Of a stretch of DNA of 64,000 nucleotides, positions 8,618-17,044 are shown in pieces. A program made the position numbers and the translations under genes. The stretch is taken from assembly GCF_029223585.1 (NCBI RefSeq), contig NZ_CP119423.1, forward strand, positions 2,046,001-2,110,000, written 5' to 3'. Within the stretch, counting starts at the first letter, position 1. Every line of letters begins with the position of its first letter. Origin of the DNA: Photobacterium sp. DA100. Its GTDB lineage: Bacteria; Pseudomonadota; Gammaproteobacteria; Enterobacterales; Vibrionaceae. Under the pieces are notes generated by a model that was not told where the DNA came from, did not search any database, and saw only the letters and a program-made list of their open reading frames with translations.

Positions 8618-9802
8618 TTAATACGTGAAGCTTACCCCCAAAAAGTGAATACGGCCATCAAACGTACCCGTTATGTCATTAAGCACAGGGTTTTGGAACT
8701 GTCGGTCGATGTCAACGTCACCTAAGTCAGTGTACTCGTAGAACATATCAATAGTGACATCATTCCACTTGGTTGCTGCACCGACCGAATAACGGTATTG
8801 CTCGCCGACCGGAACATCTACCCACTGCTTGGTTGGCTCATCTTGTGGTGATGTCTCGTAGGAGAAGCCCGCTTTAAGTCGCCACTGGCTATTGAACTGA
8901 TAATCGGCCCCCAGTGCAAATTTCCACACATCATCCCAATCGCGATCAATTGTTACTGTTTTCGTTCTGTCTGTGACGAAGCCAAACTCCATCACCGTAT
9001 TATCCCACTCACTCCACTGGTGCCACTGCACCGATGCCAGTAGATCTAACTTCGGGTTAACCGCATAACTGGCACTGATATCGGCAATAGCCGGCACGGT
9101 AATATCCGTACGCAGGCTGCTGATAACTGGGCCATTTAAGGGCCCCGATACGCGGGTACCAAATTCATGTTCCAATTTAGTTCGGTAACTCGCGCCGATT
9201 GCCAAGCGCTCATCATGCTGGTACATCACACCAAAATTGGCCCCGAACGCCCAGTCGGTATCTTTATCAATATCGAGCAGGCTTGTTGACTGCTCTAGCG
9301 AGGCCCAACTTAGCTGCACGCCCGCCCCAACCGACCATTGCGGGTTGATTTGATAGCTAATTGCCGGGTTGATTTGCATTGCGGTCAAGGTAATTTCATC
9401 CAACGCTGCCGCACCCGCCCACTCCGTCCCATAAGACAGGCTAGAACCGCCAACCGCACCAAGGGCAAAACCGATATGAATATCATCTGTTAGCTGACGG
9501 GCATGAAATGCACCAGCGGATGGCAGTACCGAGTGCGCTTTGCCATCACCATTATCACCGCTGTCGCGATATTTCATTTCGAGATCAAAGCCGAGCAGAT
9601 TGAATGTAGTTAAACTTTCCCCCATCCCGCTCATTGTCGCAGGGTTTACCCACATCGCCGCCGCCGATCCGGTATAGACACCATCTCCCGCTCCCGCTGT
9701 TCCCGCATTCGCTGTAACTGCTTCTTGAAGGAAAATACCACTCGCATGAACAGGTAAAGACAATACCGACATCACTGCCAGTGCTGATTTTAATGGTCGC
9801 AT
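8618..9802 (-). CDS. FadL/OmpP1/TodX outer-membrane transporter
   Basis: A 394-residue outer-membrane beta-barrel precursor with a signal peptide ending near VHASG. The mature N-terminus SGIFLQEAVTANAGTAGAG, and the NPATMS segment after it, are the FadL-family hatch region; the protein ends in aromatic FLGVSFTY, a typical barrel C-terminus. FadL proteins carry hydrophobic molecules such as fatty acids or aromatics across the outer membrane. It is the third gene of an operon after the sulfatase maturase and a HEAT/TPR protein, so it may admit a hydrophobic sulfate ester. GGGAGC precedes the ATG. A paralogue lies at 37702-38877. Confidence 0.9.
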   Translation of the reverse strand: MRPLKSALAVMSVLSLPVHASGIFLQEAVTANAGTAGAGDGVYTGSAAAMWVNPATMSGMGESLTTFNLLGFDLEMKYRDSGDNGDGKAHSVLPSAGAFHARQLTDDIHIGFALGAVGGSSLSYGTEWAGAAALDEITLTAMQINPAISYQINPQWSVGAGVQLSWASLEQSTSLLDIDKDTDWAFGANFGVMYQHDERLAIGASYRTKLEHEFGTRVSGPLNGPVISSLRTDITVPAIADISASYAVNPKLDLLASVQWHQWSEWDNTVMEFGFVTDRTKTVTIDRDWDDVWKFALGADYQFNSQWRLKAGFSYETSPQDEPTKQWVDVPVGEQYRYSVGAATKWNDVTIDMFYEYTDLGDVDIDRQFQNPVLNDITGTFDGRIHFLGVSFTY

Positions 9803-9842
9803 TTGCTCCCTCTTTATTATTTTTAATTGTCAATAGGGCTTA

Positions 9843-10880
9843 TTAGCCCCGTTTAGATTTTAGTTCGTCTATAACAAAAGCGGGGGCAACTTCACCCAGA
9901 GAGTCCAGGCATGCATCAGCATTGAGATGGTTATACCGCACGTAAATATCACACACGGCATACAATTGCTCGGGCGCCCCTGAGATTTCATAGGCTTTTT
10001 CAAATGATGCTGTTGCCTCATCGACATTGACTGCTTCTTGCAGCACACCATTTAAGTACCAAAAGTAACTATTCTCCGGCGCAAGCTCCGTTGCTTTCTT
10101 CATTGCCTCAGCCGCCTGTGCCTTTTTATTAAGCCTCACCAAAGTCAAGGCCTGTGAATAGAACAGGTTCGCTTCGTCCGGAAATACTTGCTGCGCCTTT
10201 TTTAGAACCTTATTAGCTCGTTGGTCATCCCCTTGGGCTCGGAAGTTATCCGCCAACCCCAGCCATATTTGCGCGGTTTGCTGTTCGCTTTTTTGCAGCG
10301 CAGAGTAGATTTGATGCGCTTCATCAAATTGCTGATGCCAGCGATATATATCGGCCAATAGCAACTGGGTCGGTTGATCGGGTGTCTGCCTGAGGTAATT
10401 GATTAACTCGGCGGCGGCTGGGTCCATCAGCGCTTGCTGCTCAGCGTTCATCTCCCCATAACTGCGAATAAGGTTGGTGGTCGCGGTCAAGCGTACCTGC
10501 TGATCAACATCTTGGAGCAATGGCGAAAGCATGCGCCAACGGTGAGCAAACTGATACGGCTCAGCCCCTATTACCGCAGCTTCGCGCACTCGAGGGTTTT
10601 CATCTTGGAGGCCTCGCGCCACTGCAACCAGGCTGTTTTGGTTAGGGAATCGGGCCAACTGCCTCAATGCATCGGCTCGCTTTCCATCATCTTGACGATG
10701 ATCTTGCGCGATCATCACCCACTGTTGAATCTGTGTTGCTTGCTGTTGTTGGCTAGATGACTGGTTAGCCATACCAGTATCACGACTCAATTGAGGAGTG
10801 CTCTGCAAGGCTGCTGCTCCGGTAAACGACGGCAAGGCTAATGACGTCCCCAAAAGCATAGCAATCACTGTGTTTTTCAT
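9843..10880 (-). CDS. Periplasmic HEAT-repeat/TPR protein
   Basis: A 345-residue protein with a signal peptide (ending near FTGAAA), a HEAT-like part at about 60-150 (DENPRVREAAVIGAE, RWRMLSPLLQDVDQQVRLTATTNL) and TPR-like repeats at about 170-310. The whole mature part is recognisably homologous to the C-terminal third of the octaheme cytochrome at 24727-27069: compare RWQILSPLLTDPVLAVRTETA, and AYEISGAPEQLYAVCDI with AFDISGNPQHLYAQCEV. It contains no CxxCH haem motif. It lies 15 bases after the maturase gene and 40 before fadL, so it is probably cotranscribed. A scaffold or adaptor role in the periplasm is inferred. Confidence 0.75.
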   Translation of the reverse strand: MKNTVIAMLLGTSLALPSFTGAAALQSTPQLSRDTGMANQSSSQQQQATQIQQWVMIAQDHRQDDGKRADALRQLARFPNQNSLVAVARGLQDENPRVREAAVIGAEPYQFAHRWRMLSPLLQDVDQQVRLTATTNLIRSYGEMNAEQQALMDPAAAELINYLRQTPDQPTQLLLADIYRWHQQFDEAHQIYSALQKSEQQTAQIWLGLADNFRAQGDDQRANKVLKKAQQVFPDEANLFYSQALTLVRLNKKAQAAEAMKKATELAPENSYFWYLNGVLQEAVNVDEATASFEKAYEISGAPEQLYAVCDIYVRYNHLNADACLDSLGEVAPAFVIDELKSKRG

Positions 10881-10895
10881 CGTCTTTACCTCACA

Positions 10896-12230
10896 CTAGA
10901 ATCGGGTTGGAAAAAACGGCTGACGTAACGCCGTTTTAGGCATAGCGTTTTTCAGCACAGCATCCGAAAATTTACCGTGGGCAACAGGGTTACCCGTTGC
11001 ACGCAACACCAAGGACAACGCTTTGTCCGCATGCGAGAAAAACTTTTTCCAACCTGCACACAGATAGTTCAGCCCCGGCTCTCCGTCTTTGGTACGGATA
11101 AACCGGTTTTTTGGACATTCGCCATAACACGCAAACTGATAGTCACACTGCTGGCACTGGCTGGTAAGGGTGCGTGATTTAGCAAAGCCAAACTTCTGCT
11201 GCGCTTCGGAGTACGCCATCTCATCTAGTTTCTGATGATGAATATTGCCGACCCGGTAATCAGGGTACACATAATGGTCACAGGTAAATACATCGCCGTT
11301 TGGCTCCATCGCCAACCCTTTACCGCAGATCTCCCCCAAGGTACAAAGTGGATTTTTCCGCCCCATCCAGGTTTCAACACAGGCTTCAAAATACTGCACA
11401 AAGACGTTGCCAATATCGTGCTGCACCCATTCGTCAAACACAGCGATAAGAAAATCACCCCACCCTTCGGCCGATACACACCATGGCTCCACGACAGCGT
11501 TTTTGTGCCATGGATTTAATCTTTTATCTCCCTGGCGAAGCTGCTCTTGCGGTTTCCATTTCTGGGGCGCAGTGGTTCGGAACGTCTTCTGTTCAACAAT
11601 AGGGATAAATTGGATCTGGGGTGAACGTACTTCGTCTCGCAAAAAACGATACACCTCGAGCGGATTCTTGCTGGTCAGATTGTTAATACAGGTCAGCGTG
11701 GCAAATTTCACCCTGTGCTTATGAAGCAGCTCTACCGCCGCCATTACCTGCTTGAAGGTTCCGCGTCCAGCCCGGTTAGTACGGTAGGCATTATGAAGCA
11801 TTTCTGGGCCATCAATACTCAGCCCTACCAAAAAATTGTTCTGTGCCAGAAACTCACACCACTCATCATTGAGTAAAGTGCCATTGGTTTGCAGATCATT
11901 GGAGATAACGATGCCTTGTGGCTGGTATTTTTTTTGCAACTCGACAATCTTTCGAAAATAGTCGACACCGAGCATCGTCGGCTCACCGCCCTGCCATGAG
12001 AAAATGATCTCAGGTGTGTTCTGGCCTTCGATGTATTGCCGTATGTAGGTTTCCAAGGTGTCCTCATCCATTTGCGGTGAGCACCCCTTCTTATATTCAA
12101 GTAAGTCCTGCTTACTCAGGTAATAGCAATAGGTGCAATCAATATTGCACGCGGCACCAATGGGTTTTGCCATCACGTGCAATCGCTTCGATGCCTTGCC
12201 GTTGTATTGCGGGCCCTGAGTAATCAGCAT
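10896..12230 (-). CDS. Anaerobic sulfatase maturase (radical SAM)
   Basis: About 444 residues. The radical SAM cluster motif CNIDCTYC lies near the N-terminus, preceded by RLHVMAKPIGAA, and is followed by FSWQGGEPTM and LQTNGTLL. The C-terminal SPASM region has cysteines in CTLGEICGKGLA, CDHYVYPDYRVGN and CQQCDYQFACYGECPKNRF for auxiliary iron-sulfur clusters. Enzymes of this type oxidise a Cys or Ser of a sulfatase to C-alpha-formylglycine without oxygen, in the cytoplasm. The likely clients are the sulfatases at 27131 and 29013. ATG at 12230 is chosen because AGGTGG lies before it; the ORF extends to a TTG at 12251. It is the first gene of an operon with a HEAT/TPR protein and FadL, and a regulon-type dyad lies at 12305. 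Confidence 0.92.
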   Translation of the reverse strand: MLITQGPQYNGKASKRLHVMAKPIGAACNIDCTYCYYLSKQDLLEYKKGCSPQMDEDTLETYIRQYIEGQNTPEIIFSWQGGEPTMLGVDYFRKIVELQKKYQPQGIVISNDLQTNGTLLNDEWCEFLAQNNFLVGLSIDGPEMLHNAYRTNRAGRGTFKQVMAAVELLHKHRVKFATLTCINNLTSKNPLEVYRFLRDEVRSPQIQFIPIVEQKTFRTTAPQKWKPQEQLRQGDKRLNPWHKNAVVEPWCVSAEGWGDFLIAVFDEWVQHDIGNVFVQYFEACVETWMGRKNPLCTLGEICGKGLAMEPNGDVFTCDHYVYPDYRVGNIHHQKLDEMAYSEAQQKFGFAKSRTLTSQCQQCDYQFACYGECPKNRFIRTKDGEPGLNYLCAGWKKFFSHADKALSLVLRATGNPVAHGKFSDAVLKNAMPKTALRQPFFPTRF

Positions 12231-12251
12231 ATTCCACCTACTTATGAACAA

Positions 12252-12819
12252 TTCAGTAAGCTAATCATAAAACGTGCCACACACAGATGCTCGTTATACC
12301 CCTTATAACCATTAGTTATTGCGGATAAAGCCTCGCCATCCCTAAAAAACAACAACTTAAAACCAACAGAAGATTGATAATACCATCAAGATAGTTAAGC
12401 AAGGCTCAACACGAAAACCGGCAGAGCTTCAATTTGATGATGACAGATGCGCTCTTATCAATTTCAACACATTAAGAAAACAAGAAAAATGAAGGCAACA
12501 GGCATAAACACTCAGTGAAAATGAGCCACCATTCATCGCCAAATGACGTTCAAAGCACAAAAGGTATGCCATAGATCCACAGATCCAGCCCCACCCTTCA
12601 AACGTTGCGACATATTGCATGTATGAAAAAACCCACATAAATGATTTCAACGTATGGATTTTTAGTCATTTGTGAAGTCTGTCATAATAGCACTTATCCG
12701 ATTACTAGATTTGCTTTGATCTACGCACTTTCATGCTCACTTTGTCGCATTGTCCAACCCGATATATATACTTGTTGCGCATTGGTTATACAGGTTAAAA
12801 ATATTGCTTAGTTAAACAT
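12252..12819. other. Gene-poor interval upstream of the maturase
   Basis: It holds the promoter region of the maturase operon, including the dyad at 12305-12319, and the upstream region of the AT-rich small-gene cluster. A 73-codon minus-strand ORF at 12429-12650 has no recognisable features and is not called. A half-site TTGGTTAT occurs near 12783. Confidence 0.5.
12305..12319. promoter_or_regulatory. Regulon-type dyad before the sulfatase maturase operon
   Basis: ATAACCATTAGTTAT is a 5-5-5 interrupted dyad centred 82 bp before the maturase ATG, with a LysR-type T-N11-A core. A TATAAC hexamer lies six bases downstream on the minus strand. Closely related sequences precede three other transcription units of the island (14230, 24693, 28912). 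Confidence 0.6.
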
Positions 12820-13047
12820 ATGATTTATGACACTAAAGATGTTTTAGCGGTCAAGACTCATGCCACTCTGAAAAGAGCTATTGATAACTGTGGAGTTTTG
12901 TCGTTGAAAACTATTGTTAGCTCGCAATACGATGCAAATTATCCTGCGAACATAAGCTTACCTTTTGAGCCGAAGAAAGGGCCATACAAGGAAATGTTGT
13001 TTATAAAAAACCTCTGGATTGACAGTGGCAGAAGGAAAAAATACTAG
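12820..13047 (+). CDS. Small hypothetical protein, first of an AT-rich cluster
   Basis: A 75-residue ORF starting with ATG, ending in a basic tail (SGRRKKY). No family is recognised and it does not share the fold pattern of the three proteins after it. It is in line with them on the same strand and of similar AT-rich composition. It may be a real small protein or the remnant of a longer gene. Confidence 0.35.
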   Translation: MIYDTKDVLAVKTHATLKRAIDNCGVLSLKTIVSSQYDANYPANISLPFEPKKGPYKEMLFIKNLWIDSGRRKKY

Positions 13048-13065
13048 TAATTTAGGTACAATATA

Positions 13066-13443
13066 ATGATTTCAGTTCAAGCGTTGTATATGCAAAACCA
13101 AGTGATCATTGCCAAGCTTACTAAGCTTGGCATCACTGATACTAAATGCATGTTTGAAAATATTGAGGAGTTTTCGGTTACTGGTAGGTTAACCAATGTG
13201 AAAATTAACATTTTAATTAATCGAATTGAAGCAATCAAATCGATGATTACAATCAAATGTATAAACAGTAGTGTTTATGAGTTTAATGCTTTTAATCTTA
13301 AGTATAGTGATGAAAAATCATTAAATCTTTCAAATTGGATTGATATCAATATCAAAAACATAGTATTAATGGATATAAGAATCAATCGAGTAATAAATGA
13401 AATCAGCTTAGAAGAAGCACTAAACCTCACAACTAATCATTAA
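13066..13443 (+). CDS. Small AT-rich paralogue 1 (unknown family)
   Basis: A 125-residue soluble protein with no signal peptide. Its pattern is an N-terminal helix (IIAKLTKLGI), a glycine-containing turn and beta strands (SVTGRLTNVKINILIN), another pair of strands, then SLNLSNWID and a helical C-terminus. The same order recurs in the next two genes, best seen as NWI in paralogue 3 and TWLI in paralogue 2. An AGG lies about ten bases before the ATG. Codon use is strongly AT-biased compared with flanking genes, suggesting horizontal gain. I do not recognise the family. Confidence 0.55.
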   Translation: MISVQALYMQNQVIIAKLTKLGITDTKCMFENIEEFSVTGRLTNVKINILINRIEAIKSMITIKCINSSVYEFNAFNLKYSDEKSLNLSNWIDINIKNIVLMDIRINRVINEISLEEALNLTTNH

Positions 13444-13460
13444 AAAACATTAAGTAAAAC

Positions 13461-13778
13461 ATGGAAAGCAACAAGAAACAGATAATAGAATTAAACCAAA
13501 TCATTAGGATTGCTAAAAAGTTCAACATTGAGATTATTAAAATTCGCGGTTCTACAAATGGGGTTTGTGTTCATGGTGTAATGTCAAACCATCAGTTAAT
13601 CATAAATATAAATGATATCTGTCCCCGGTTAACTTGCGTGGAAATATATAAACCGCAAAGTAACGAAAATAGCCGAATTTTCTTTAACGGCCAAGAGTGC
13701 ATAATGACTTGGCTTATCACTCAATTTAAAGAAGCACATGAAGATTTTTCAAACACAATAAACAGAGATGAAAAATGA
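13461..13778 (+). CDS. Small AT-rich paralogue 2 (unknown family)
   Basis: A 105-residue soluble protein. It begins with a helix (QIIELNQIIRIAKKFNIEIIKI), then a glycine turn and strand (NGVCVHGVMSNHQLIININ), strands, and a C-terminal helix starting at CIMTWLITQFKEAHE. It is diverged but shares the helix-strand-strand-helix order of its neighbours. Its TGA stop overlaps the ATG of the next gene (ATGA), so the two are translationally coupled. Confidence 0.55.
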   Translation: MESNKKQIIELNQIIRIAKKFNIEIIKIRGSTNGVCVHGVMSNHQLIININDICPRLTCVEIYKPQSNENSRIFFNGQECIMTWLITQFKEAHEDFSNTINRDEK

Positions 13779-14134
13779 AAACTGAACAAGCGATAGCTAT
13801 GATGGTTAACCTTGGATGTAAGGAACCATATGTTTTAATGCAAGATAAGGAGGGGTATATCATTAGTAGCTCTTTAATTAATGTTACAGTCTCCGTCAGC
13901 GTTGACTTCACCTACCCTAACGACTCAATATTTGTTATTAAGTCCAAGGCTATAGTGGCAAATTACTCTTGTAGTTTCAAAATAAAATTTAATGATAAAT
14001 TCAGCAATTCCATTACAAATTGGATTGTAAAGGGCATGGCTGAAGCCAAAGAATTAGACATGAAACTGCAACTTTTACAGTTCAAAGATATGACAGTTAA
14101 AAAAGTCAATGATGGAATAAAGTCCGCCTTATAA
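13775..14134 (+). CDS. Small AT-rich paralogue 3 (unknown family)
   Basis: A 119-residue soluble protein. The segment MQDKEGYIISSSLINVTVSV aligns with the corresponding strands of paralogue 1, and KFNDKFSNSITNWIVKGM aligns with its KYSDEKSLNLSNWIDINI. The C-terminus is helical. It overlaps the preceding gene by four bases. An orphan immunity protein or small binding protein is possible, but nothing in the sequence proves a role. Confidence 0.55.
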   Translation: MKTEQAIAMMVNLGCKEPYVLMQDKEGYIISSSLINVTVSVSVDFTYPNDSIFVIKSKAIVANYSCSFKIKFNDKFSNSITNWIVKGMAEAKELDMKLQLLQFKDMTVKKVNDGIKSAL

Positions 14135-14229
14135 TCAATTTTCAGGAAGTAATGTTAGAACCCACAAATCAACACCAATAATTAATTATTAAATTCAACA
14201 ACTTAACTCAATATCGAGTTATACAGCAT

Positions 14230-14244
14230 ATAACCTTTAGGAAT
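14230..14244. promoter_or_regulatory. Regulon-type site before the FGE-like/phosphatase unit
   Basis: ATAACCTTTAGGAAT keeps the ATAACC-N2-TA half of the island dyad but has a degenerate second arm. It is centred 73 bp before the ATG at 14310, and a TACAAT hexamer follows 12 bases downstream, the same 12-base gap as at 24693. Weaker than the other three sites. Confidence 0.4.
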
Positions 14245-14309
14245 GGGAATTTTGCTTACAATAGACCTCTAAATTCAATGATCTGCTTGTTGATTCACGG
14301 AGGCCTCTT

Positions 14310-15116
14310 ATGCCATCAGCAACATTTAAGCGAGTTGCATGTTTCACCCTATCCGGACTCATCTTGATAGCTGCTACGTCTTGGGTCAACAATGAACTGT
14401 TTGCCTCTCCGCCCCACCCTGTGATGCAGCAAATAGAAGCGGACATGGTGTTGGTCGAGGGCGGGACATTCAAAATGGGGTCGAACTTACCAGAAGCTAG
14501 CAGGGCCGAAACGCCGGCAAGAACCGTTTCGGTCGATAGCTTCTACATCTCAAAGTTCGAAGTCACGCAGTCGTTATTTGAAAGTGTAATGGGCTCTTCG
14601 ATGAGTTATTTCAGCGATCCCGACGTGCCGGTCAACAATCTAAGCTGGCAGCAAGCCAATTACTTTATCGAACAGCTAAATAGCCTGACCGGAGCCAACT
14701 ACCGCCTGCCTACAGAAGCCGAATGGGAGTATGCCGCCAAAGGTGGAAACAAGAGTCAAGGTTTTATTTACAGCGGCTCTGACAATATTGATGACGTTGC
14801 TTGGTATTCCGAAAATGCCAACAACCGCGCCCACCCGGTCGGCCAAAAAAAACCTAACGAACTTGGCCTCTATGATATGACAGGTAACGTTGGGGAGTTT
14901 GTCATCGATGCCTACGACGAAGGCTTCTATCGCTACGGCCCAACCGATAATCCGAATAATGCACAAGACTCCAAAATCGGCCTTGCGCACAAGTCTGTTC
15001 GCGGTGGCAGCTTTGCCTATGACGAAACCCTGTCTGAAAGTTACCGGCGAGATTTTGCCAGCCAAAACATCATTATGGCCGACATGGGGTTACGGCTAGT
15101 GCGCGACACCAAATAG
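14310..15116 (+). CDS. FGE/SUMF1-fold secreted protein lacking the catalytic cysteines
   Basis: A 268-residue protein with an N-terminal signal or anchor (about 1-32) and a formylglycine-generating-enzyme fold: MVLVEGGTFKMGS, YRLPTEAEWEYAAKGG, ELGLYDMTGNVGEFV and SVRGGSFA are in the expected order. Active aerobic FGE has a cysteine pair after the GGS motif; here that stretch is YDETLSESYRRDF with no cysteine, and the mature protein has none. It is therefore unlikely to be a copper-dependent sulfatase-activating oxidase and may be a binding or accessory member. GGAGG lies six bases before the ATG. It precedes the phosphatase gene, probably in one transcript. Confidence 0.78.
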   Translation: MPSATFKRVACFTLSGLILIAATSWVNNELFASPPHPVMQQIEADMVLVEGGTFKMGSNLPEASRAETPARTVSVDSFYISKFEVTQSLFESVMGSSMSYFSDPDVPVNNLSWQQANYFIEQLNSLTGANYRLPTEAEWEYAAKGGNKSQGFIYSGSDNIDDVAWYSENANNRAHPVGQKKPNELGLYDMTGNVGEFVIDAYDEGFYRYGPTDNPNNAQDSKIGLAHKSVRGGSFAYDETLSESYRRDFASQNIIMADMGLRLVRDTK

Positions 15117-15206
15117 TCCCCTAAATTAATGGCCCTGGATGTCAGGCCCATTGTTTTCTCTTCTACACTTCAAGTGTTCGATTTCACCAGAATGGAGCTT
15201 CTATCA

Positions 15207-16907
15207 ATGAAGATAGCAACAGTACCTCGCCTGTTATGTCTTAGCTTAAGTTTAATCAGCGTAAATGCCGTCGCCGCACCTCCGCCAGCGCCAAAACTGG
15301 TACTTCAGATCACTGTCGATGGCCTACGCGGTGATTTGCTGGACCGCTATAAACACAACTTTGGCGATAAGGGCTTTCGTTATCTCATGGATGAAGGCAC
15401 CTATTACACCAATGCTCATTACCAGCATGGCAACACTGAAACCATTGTTGGCCACGTATCACTGGCTACCGGAGCGCCGCCTAGTGTACACGGCATGGTG
15501 GGTAACGTTTGGTACGATCGCCAAAAAGAGCGTTTGGTTTACAACGTTGAAGACGGCGACTACACCATGTTGACACAGGGTGCAGGGGTTAACCAATCCA
15601 CAGAGATCGACCCCACTCAAAAAACCGCGAAACTTGATGGCCGATCACCTGTCCCTATCCTATCAACTACCTTCAGCGATGAGCTGGCGGTTGCCAGCAA
15701 CGGTGAATCGAAAATCTTCTCGGTCTCCGTTAAAGACCGCGGTGCCATATCGCTGGCAGGCCACTCAGGCAAGGCCTTCTGGTTCTCTAAGGCCCAATCC
15801 GAGTTTGTCACCAGTAATTATTATTTTGATGAATACCCTGAATGGGTGACAGCTTGGAATACCGAAGGCTATCCTGCCCGCTATAGCAAGCAAAAATGGG
15901 AACTCAGCCTTGAAAGGGATAAGTACACCCTTAAGGAAGGCCCTCAAGAGCACAAGGTTGACCTTGCTGGCTTTAAACGTACTTTCCCCCATCCTTACGG
16001 CCCTTCGAGCTTCCAGTATTACAGCACCATGCTGACCTTAAGCCCGGCAGGTGATGAGCTTACTGCGGATTTTGCCGCAGCCCTTATGGAGCAAGAGAAA
16101 CTTGGCCAAGGTGACTTTACCGACTACCTCGCCGTGAGCTTTTCCTCCAATGATTATGTCATCCATATGTACGGGCCATCGAGCCTGGAAACGGAGGATA
16201 ACTTAATCCGCCTAGACCGCACGCTTGCAAACTTGCTGGCCGATGTCGAAAAGCAGGTCGGGCTGGATAATACCTTAATCGTCCTGTCCGCCGATCATGG
16301 AGTGCCGGAAGCTGCACCGACGGTAAATGCGCTAGGTTACAAAACAGCTAAGTACTTCAACCAGGATGCCTTAATCAACGAGCAGCTTGTCAGCCGATTA
16401 AACAAGGAGTTTGGCCTGGATGAAAACGCGGTGCGCTTGTACTCACAGCCTTATGTTTACCTCAACCATGAGGTTATTAAGGCCAAGGGCGCTTCTCTTG
16501 AAGCTGTCCAGAGGGTAGTTGCTGAGGAAATAACAAAGATCAAAGGAATAGAGCAAGCAGTTACAAGTACAGACGTCATGCAAAATAACCTACCCAATAC
16601 TCGCTTGATGCAACTGGTAAAAAACAACTTTCACCCACAGCGCTCCGGTGATATTTACCTGGTATTTACCCCACGTACCTATATCAATGATATGGACGGA
16701 TTGACCATTGCTTCAACTCACGGCTCACCTTGGCGATACGATACCCATGTACCGGTCATTTTTGCCGGTTACCAGATAGACGCCCAAAAGGTGTCTCGTG
16801 AAATAACCCCTTATGATATTGCCCCAACTCTGTCGAATGTGCTGGGCATTACCCAGCCAAGCGGGGCTACGGGTAAAGTCTTGAAAGAAATCAATTCTAA
16901 CCACTGA
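15207..16907 (+). CDS. Secreted PafA-like alkaline phosphatase/phosphodiesterase
   Basis: About 566 residues with a signal peptide ending at AVAA. Alkaline-phosphatase-superfamily features are ITVDGLRGD (metal aspartate), TETIVGHVS (nucleophile threonine region, as in PafA-type enzymes), MVGNVWYDR, DYVIHMYGPSSLETED, LSADHG and STHGSPWRYDTHVPVIF (metal-binding His). It should hydrolyse phosphate monoesters or diesters in the periplasm. ATG at 15207 has GGAG nine bases upstream; the longer ORF from 15129 has no such site. The sulfatases in the island belong to the same superfamily but use a different nucleophile. It follows the FGE-like gene by about 90 bp. Confidence 0.85.
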   Translation: MKIATVPRLLCLSLSLISVNAVAAPPPAPKLVLQITVDGLRGDLLDRYKHNFGDKGFRYLMDEGTYYTNAHYQHGNTETIVGHVSLATGAPPSVHGMVGNVWYDRQKERLVYNVEDGDYTMLTQGAGVNQSTEIDPTQKTAKLDGRSPVPILSTTFSDELAVASNGESKIFSVSVKDRGAISLAGHSGKAFWFSKAQSEFVTSNYYFDEYPEWVTAWNTEGYPARYSKQKWELSLERDKYTLKEGPQEHKVDLAGFKRTFPHPYGPSSFQYYSTMLTLSPAGDELTADFAAALMEQEKLGQGDFTDYLAVSFSSNDYVIHMYGPSSLETEDNLIRLDRTLANLLADVEKQVGLDNTLIVLSADHGVPEAAPTVNALGYKTAKYFNQDALINEQLVSRLNKEFGLDENAVRLYSQPYVYLNHEVIKAKGASLEAVQRVVAEEITKIKGIEQAVTSTDVMQNNLPNTRLMQLVKNNFHPQRSGDIYLVFTPRTYINDMDGLTIASTHGSPWRYDTHVPVIFAGYQIDAQKVSREITPYDIAPTLSNVLGITQPSGATGKVLKEINSNH

Positions 16908-16927
16908 TCAGGCTGCAGCGCATACAT

Positions 16928-16956
16928 AAAGAGCCTACTAAAACAGTAGGCTCTTT
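16928..16956. terminator. Bidirectional terminator between phosphatase and LysR genes
   Basis: A perfect 12-bp stem AAAGAGCCTACT / AGTAGGCTCTTT with a 5-base loop lies between two convergent genes. Confidence 0.85.
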
Positions 16957-17044
16957 GAGTTTCAGGCAAAACATTTATGGATTACTGGACCACACCTAAC
17001 TTAACCAATATCCGAAGGAAGCAGGCTACGGTTATATCGATAAG

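Noticed and set aside
12429-12650. Minus-strand ORF of 73 codons
   Set aside because: No ribosome-binding site, no family resemblance, cysteine/serine-rich random-looking sequence in a promoter region.
12783-12791. Island-type half-site TTGGTTAT before the small-gene cluster
   Set aside because: The second arm is absent; a half-site alone is expected by chance.
16998-17010. Another copy of the island dyad (TTAACCAATATCC)
   Set aside because: Only one arm is present, and it lies between two convergent gene ends, not at a promoter.
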